A DNA stretch of 5,957 bases, from assembly GCA_021161495.1 (NCBI GenBank), contig JAGHAO010000221.1, positions 1-5,957 on the forward strand. The letters are read 5' to 3'. Positions 5,795 to 5,957 of the stretch are shown here, piece by piece (within the stretch, counting starts at the first letter, position 1; the number at the start of each line of letters is the position of its first letter). This DNA is from Caldisericaceae bacterium. GTDB lineage: Bacteria; Caldisericota; Caldisericia; Caldisericales; Caldisericaceae. The notes beneath the pieces are model-generated. The model made no database searches. It was not told the DNA's origin and was given only the letters and a program-made list of their open reading frames with translations. A program made the position numbers and the translations under genes.

Positions 5795-5822
5795 GGAACT
5801 TTTTGGCAAAATTCTTATCTAA
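5795..5822 (+). promoter_or_regulatory. Second predicted ECF (RpoE-like) sigma promoter
   Basis: GGAACTT (5795-5801) and TCTAA (5818-5822) have the same 16-bp spacing as the promoter before the DUF4349 gene. The -35 begins two bases after the DUF4349 stop codon. No terminator lies between, so the downstream gene could be transcribed both by readthrough and from this site. A start near 5828 would precede AGGAGGT (5834-5840). Confidence 0.7.
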
Positions 5823-5847
5823 ACAAAAAACATAGGAGGTGTTTAGT

Positions 5848-5957
5848 ATGAAAAAAGGATTATGGATTGGAATCGTCGTATTGATTGTGGCAATTGGTTT
5901 TGCGGCATTTGGGGTAAAAGCGGTTCCGCAAAAAAGCGGTGCCGTTGCATCGGCGGA
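5848..5957 (+). CDS. Unidentified membrane-anchored or exported protein, N-terminus only
   Basis: Only 36 complete codons are inside the window. They read as a two-lysine start, a strongly hydrophobic stretch (about 5-22, rich in Ile, Val, Gly and Ala), then a polar segment starting KAVPQKSG. This is a signal peptide or single membrane anchor, so the mature part is probably extracytoplasmic. ATG 5848 has an ideal AGGAGGT (5834-5840) seven bases upstream. The gene has its own ECF-like promoter and lies 54 bp after the DUF4349 gene on the same strand. They probably share regulation and perhaps function. The family cannot be named from what is visible; a second DUF4349-type protein or another envelope-stress protein is possible. 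Confidence 0.75.
   Translation, partial: MKKGLWIGIVVLIVAIGFAAFGVKAVPQKSGAVASA

Overview
The window looks like a chromosomal core region from a bacterium with AT-rich, Lys/Glu/Ile-rich proteins. The short forms of IF-2 (about 634 aa), NusA (348 aa) and RsmI (224 aa), with a [4Fe-4S] flavoprotein alongside, suggest an anaerobe, perhaps from a deep-branching or thermophile-related lineage such as Thermotogota, Caldisericota or Coprothermobacterota. That placement is an inference from gene form and composition only. No insertion sequence, CRISPR array, rRNA or tRNA was seen.

Most of the window (about 669-4737, minus strand) is one tightly packed translation/transcription operon read right to left: rimP, nusA, infB, rsmI. 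The junctions are ATGA (4-nt overlap), ATGAGTAA (8-nt overlap) and TAA-A-ATG (1-nt gap), so translational coupling is likely. The ylxR and L7Ae-like genes often found between nusA and infB are absent, and rsmI sits where rbfA is commonly found. The rimP leader carries an intrinsic-terminator-like hairpin plus U-tract between a plausible sigma-70-type promoter and the ribosome binding site. This is a candidate attenuator for an operon that itself encodes NusA.

Downstream, after a 180-bp gap, a separate minus-strand gene runs off the left edge. It has a full-consensus promoter (TTGACA, 17 bp, TATAAT) overlapped by perfect inverted repeats. It encodes the N-terminus of a PreT/GltD-like flavoprotein with eight cysteines for two [4Fe-4S] clusters and a Rossmann motif.

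On the right, reading the other way from a 165-bp divergent intergenic region, are a DUF4349-type membrane protein (4903-5793) and the start of a second membrane-anchored or secreted protein (5848 to the edge). Each is preceded by the same bipartite motif, GGAACTT-N16-TCTAA, with identical spacing. This closely resembles an RpoE-like ECF sigma factor promoter. The most interesting result is this apparent two-gene ECF (envelope-stress-like) regulon, transcribed back to back with the essential rimP-nusA-infB operon.
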